Shown here: piece after piece, positions 60,601 to 64,000 of the stretch
How the letters are laid out: the number at the start of each line of letters is the position of its first letter
How positions within the stretch are numbered: the stretch's first letter is position 1
Notes under the pieces: model-generated
The model's database searches: none
Told to the model about the DNA's origin: nothing
The model's input: only the letters and a program-made list of their open reading frames with translations
Made by a program: the position numbers and the translations under genes
Assembly (NCBI RefSeq): GCF_020283565.1
Contig: NC_060061.1
Location: 3,604,010 to 3,668,009, forward strand
DNA length: 64,000 nucleotides
Direction: 5' to 3'
Origin: Trifolium pratense
Lineage: Eukaryota > Streptophyta > Magnoliopsida > Fabales > Fabaceae

Positions 60601-61142
60601 TCAGTTAAAAAAATTGAAGTTACTACAGTGTGATCATTCATAGTTTCTTGTTGAGCTTAAAACAAGAGAATGATTTGTATCATTTATTGTATTCTAATAT
60701 TAATTATCAGATTTCATAACATTCATAAAAGAAGCATTTCATGATTATTATTTTCTCTAAATATGCTGTGCTTGATGAATGTGGTTAAATACAAAAGATG
60801 AAATACTGCTATAAAGTTATGTCTCTGCATATTGCAACTGATCACTGTGTCGGGGGGGTGCTATCTGCGCCACACACACACACACACACAGAGTATGTTG
60901 AGAAAGCTGATTATGCATATAAATTTAGCTGGAATATGTTATGTTGAAAAAGCATTTTAATCTCTGCTTTTATTACAGAGCTTATGTTTTCTAACTTGTT
61001 AAATCTTTAGGCCTTGGAGAAATATCGGTATGAGCAGTCCCTTGAGCATACTAGCCAGTTCATTGAGAAGTTGGAGAAAGAGCTTGAAGAGTATCACGAG
61101 CACGTTGCGAGGTTTAAAAAAGGGAAAGAGGGCGCAACTTAA
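57651..61142 (+). CDS. CRM (CRS1/YhbY) domain RNA-binding protein, probably mitochondrial or plastid, 349 aa
   Basis: Coding exons: 57651-57709, 58741-59197, 59881-60282 and 61011-61142, all GT-AG and in frame. CRM domains bind RNA and act in organelle group II intron splicing or ribosome assembly. The N-terminus MFSAASIRGARHGFSCTFNR is rich in Ala, Ser and Arg, without acids, like an organelle transit peptide. A Lys/Arg-rich stretch follows (KKTVKKSRKAKVNELRFYRL). The single CRM domain lies at about 195-290: LTEEERHYLKRTGEKKKHYV, the RNA-binding loop GRRGVFGGV, HLHWKNHE, GIVIDIKPNNIIIFYRGKNY. The C-terminus is a likely coiled coil (FIEKLEKELEEYHEHVARFK). Length and layout resemble Arabidopsis At4g13070, by recognition only. 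The start codon is inferred; exon 1 is short and its 1-kb intron holds a transposon. Confidence 0.9.
57927..58578. mobile_element. Non-autonomous TIR element with GC-rich repeated arms in intron 1 of the CRM gene
   Basis: The ends aaggttttaaattgc (left) and gcaattcaaaacctt (right) are inverted. Both arms are arrays of short ccgcaac/ccgcat/gcggtt words (57955-58100 and 58480-58570), in strong contrast to the AT-rich surroundings. The middle is AT-rich and noncoding. The ends suggest a DNA transposon derivative; the superfamily is not clear. Confidence 0.65.
60874..60891. repeat. (CA)n microsatellite in CRM gene intron 3
   Basis: Ten or so CA repeats in gccacacacacacacacaca. Confidence 0.85.
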
Positions 61143-61149
61143 GATGTTA

Positions 61150-63610
61150 GGGTGTACATTAGTATGTTGTTCCCAGTTGATATAAATCATGCTTGGTCTA
61201 GTAATAAAAATGTTGCAAAAAATTTCTTTTATTTTGTTTTGTAGAAGAAAAATACTAACATACTTTTTAACATATTCTTTCCAACACAATCTATTATTTG
61301 ATTGAATCTCATGTGATTCTCGCTAAAAAACATGGTCTCTCTCTTTCAGTTGTAGTTATTTTAGTCATGGATTGAGGAAGCTTGACCTTTTTTTTGACGG
61401 CAATGTCACACATGAGACTTGGACAAGTGATCTTTGTAACTTGTTTGCTCTCGAGGAAATGTAAAATCCTGCATGAGATGTCAAGTTGACAGCTTCTAAT
61501 GTTACAAAGAAATAGGTTTCACATTCATTATTTACAATCTATAGGTATTGTGAAGACAATTTACATGCTGATATATGGTGTATCGTTTTAAGTTAATGAT
61601 GGTGTTATTTAGCTTATGATTTTATTAGGCAAATTTTCTCTAATATGTTTCTGCATAGATCCCACCACTGAGTCACATTTTCTCATTCTCCTTAAATATA
61701 CCAGTTACATAATCTGGTTGAATGTCATGCATCATACAAATTCTATCCCAAAGTCACATCCATTACTTTCGGATGCCAATCATTGACGAAGGATTGCTCA
61801 AACCCGTTCCCTGGTTGTGCAAAAACAAATTCCGGTATGACTTTGTAACAGATTTCGTTTGTCCTTAGCATGTAGCATTTAGGATGTATGAACACGATGC
61901 TGTTGCTATCAGTATTATTACTACTCGTATGTCCAATTTTCCATTCACTCTCATGATAAGGCTTATCCAATGCATATGGTTATGGCAAGCTGTTTGTCTT
62001 CATGCAAGTACATAAAGGAATGGGATCACATAACATGTTCTCAATTCACATCAGTAGTGACTTATCATAACACTCATAAATGGTCTTCCACATCTCTTGC
62101 TCTTCTGTTTGTGTAATTGAAATAGCTTTAGAGTTACACTTCTAATACTCTACACAATTTCATAAATACACATCTATACGCGACAACTTTTTGTATGTTT
62201 TGTATGGAATTATACATATTACCAGCATAAAATCTGTTGTTTTTTTTTCTTTCTGAATGTATACATCAGAGATGCTTTTGAGAGGGTAAACAAAGGTCCT
62301 CTCTAGCTTTAATTGAAGCTTGACCCACAAGTTGGACCCAAAGGAAAAAGCTTGGTCCTCAAGGATTCATAATCAACCAAAAGAGATAAACAGCAAGATT
62401 TTGTAATTATCCCTCATTCACGGAGTTTTATTGGCCTAGAAATCTTGTTGTTTTGACAATGATGTTCATGTGTTAGATGCGGACGAATCATTACACCAAA
62501 GCTTTAGAGATCCATATGAAAAGGTTTCTCCATTTGTCTCCCATTTACAGTGCCCGGTTGATATAATTATAAACCAATGTTTCTGTTAATCTTATCTTAA
62601 TTGCTTATTAAGTTGGGTTTGATTTTACTGTAAGAAGAGTTAAAAGTGATTCACCAACAATTATTTGGTCCAAGTGGTAAAGATCTTTGACCTTTAAACA
62701 TATGGTCGGTTCAAGTTCTGGCTCCTATGTATGAAAGAAAATCAGTTGGATGGGAAGAACCCACCTTATAAGTTCCACAGGTTCATCGACGAAGATTAGT
62801 CATCGTTAACGATAATGAAAACGTGTTTATTACATTCAAATATATTATTCAATTCACATTTATAAAATATATGTTTTGAACATAACCCACTTGATATTCA
62901 TTTTAAATAAATTTTTATCACTTAAAAACCAAAACAAACCAAACATAATTTGATTCCTTTCTATCCATAATAGAGGTGGTGAAAAAGATAGCAAAAATAA
63001 ACTATTAAGCTTGCTTGAAAAGATAGTTTGGGACCTGTTTGTACCAGCAGGGGTCGATGAGAGTGCAAGACCACTATTAAGACTAAAACTCAGCATTGAT
63101 AAATTTTATTTGAAGGCATAAAAAGAAAAATCTATCCTAAATACCAATGAGAATTGATCTTCCATGAGAACAATGGTGATCAGTGAAACACTTATTTGGT
63201 ACGGTGATATTGAAGGGAGTTGTACCTGCAAGACACTATGTGCTCAAGTATTTACTTGAAGTAGATTTTTGAGAGTAGGGATAGAATATATGATCCTTCT
63301 ACTGCTTGAAAAGAGTATATATAATCTCTGGTGCGGGGTCAAAACTATTCATATGAGAGTGAATATGATGTTCTCGATATTAATGATTGCCAGAAGAACA
63401 GTTGAAAAGTTATTATTGACAATAAATGTCAATCATTCTGATGTCGGACGTTACAAAAGTGCTAACTTATGTGGTCGTTCGTAGGAACGCATGATATTGG
63501 GTCAACATGCTATTGGGCCGAGCTCGACCTCTAAATAGGCCGAACTCGACACTGAGTTGGGCCTAGGCCAGGTCCAAAACATGAATATCTCATCCGACCC
63601 TAAATATAAA
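61150..63610. other. Intergenic, no supported gene
   Basis: AT-rich. A 75-codon minus-strand frame at 61970-61743 has a protein-like composition (KVIPEFVFAQPGNGFEQSF) but no recognised domain or splice partners. A degenerate SINE-like stretch is at about 62660-62730. Confidence 0.5.
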
Positions 63611-63617
63611 AAAGGAA

Positions 63618-63690
63618 AAGTTAGCATGTGCACTAAGAGCACATTTTATGACACATGTTAGTGATTCAAAAATGGGAGAGAATAATAATA
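63618..63690. repeat. Partial copy of the palindromic-end MITE family
   Basis: gttagcatgtgcactaagag then cacattttatgacacatgtt and gtgattcaaaaatggg resemble one end of the elements at 13826 and 37735. The other end is not seen. Confidence 0.5.
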
Positions 63691-64000
63691 AGTTTTTTTT
63701 TTTCAAATGTAAGTAATGTGTTCGAAATGTGCACAACACATAGATAAGAAAAGTTGTTCCATGTCCCAGCTCTGATCTCTTTTACTTTTGCATATATTGG
63801 TGTGAAAGTACTTTCTTAGATTAAAACAAAGAGACAATTACGCCGTTGAGTCCGTTATTTGGTAAAGACTAAAGATGTTATTTTCAAATGGATTCAGCAA
63901 GATGCAGCATGATCATCATCATTCATGAGGGTCATTCATTGTTTTCAAATCATTATTATTATGTTCTTTTTTTCCTTCTGTACTAACTTGTACTAACCAC

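Noticed and set aside
61743..61970. 75-aa minus-strand frame with protein-like composition
   Set aside because: No domain recognised and no flanking exons; noted in the intergenic entry only.

Overview
The window is plant nuclear DNA. It is AT-rich, its protein genes have GT-AG introns, and it carries plant-type transposons (Ty1/copia, tRNA-derived SINEs, RTE-type LINE tails, MITEs). The SINE and MITE sequences and the protein details fit a dicot, most likely a papilionoid legume of the Medicago/clover type; that assignment is from recognition, not a search. The gene models below were built by hand: splice sites were read from the sequence and every join was checked for reading frame.

Layout. 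1-2941: the 5' part of a Ty1/copia retrotransposon on the minus strand, with an uninterrupted 899-codon gag-protease-integrase frame that leaves the window on the left. 3.0-12.6 kb: a minus-strand cluster of PLAC8 (FW2.2/cell number regulator/PCR-like) genes, two intact (219 and 190 aa) and two relics, among SINEs and MITEs. 15.5-35.0 kb: one large gene, exocyst subunit SEC8, minus strand, 26 coding exons, 1047 aa. Two of its introns have GC-AG borders, and its introns hold many transposon remnants. 38.8-43.2 kb: two more PLAC8 genes (144 and 140 aa) on the plus strand in a tandem segmental duplication. 44.4-46.8 kb: a two-exon O-fucosyltransferase-family gene, minus. 49.4-53.8 kb: a seven-exon GH9 endo-beta-1,4-glucanase gene (494 aa), minus. 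57.7-61.1 kb: a four-exon CRM (CRS1/YhbY) RNA-binding protein gene (349 aa), plus, probably organelle-targeted. 61.2-64 kb: no gene seen.

Function. These are ordinary separate plant genes, not an operon or a single system. Secretion (SEC8), cell-wall remodelling (GH9) and Golgi glycosylation (O-fucosyltransferase) are neighbours, but nothing shows co-regulation. The points most worth following are PLAC8 copy-number evolution on both sides of SEC8 (including one copy that lost the first Cys of its CC-x4-CPC motif and one with a 90-bp internal duplication), the two GC-AG introns in SEC8, a filled/empty MITE site between the plus-strand paralogues, and two G-boxes 120 bp apart upstream of the glucanase. 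I did not find a convincing new biological system.
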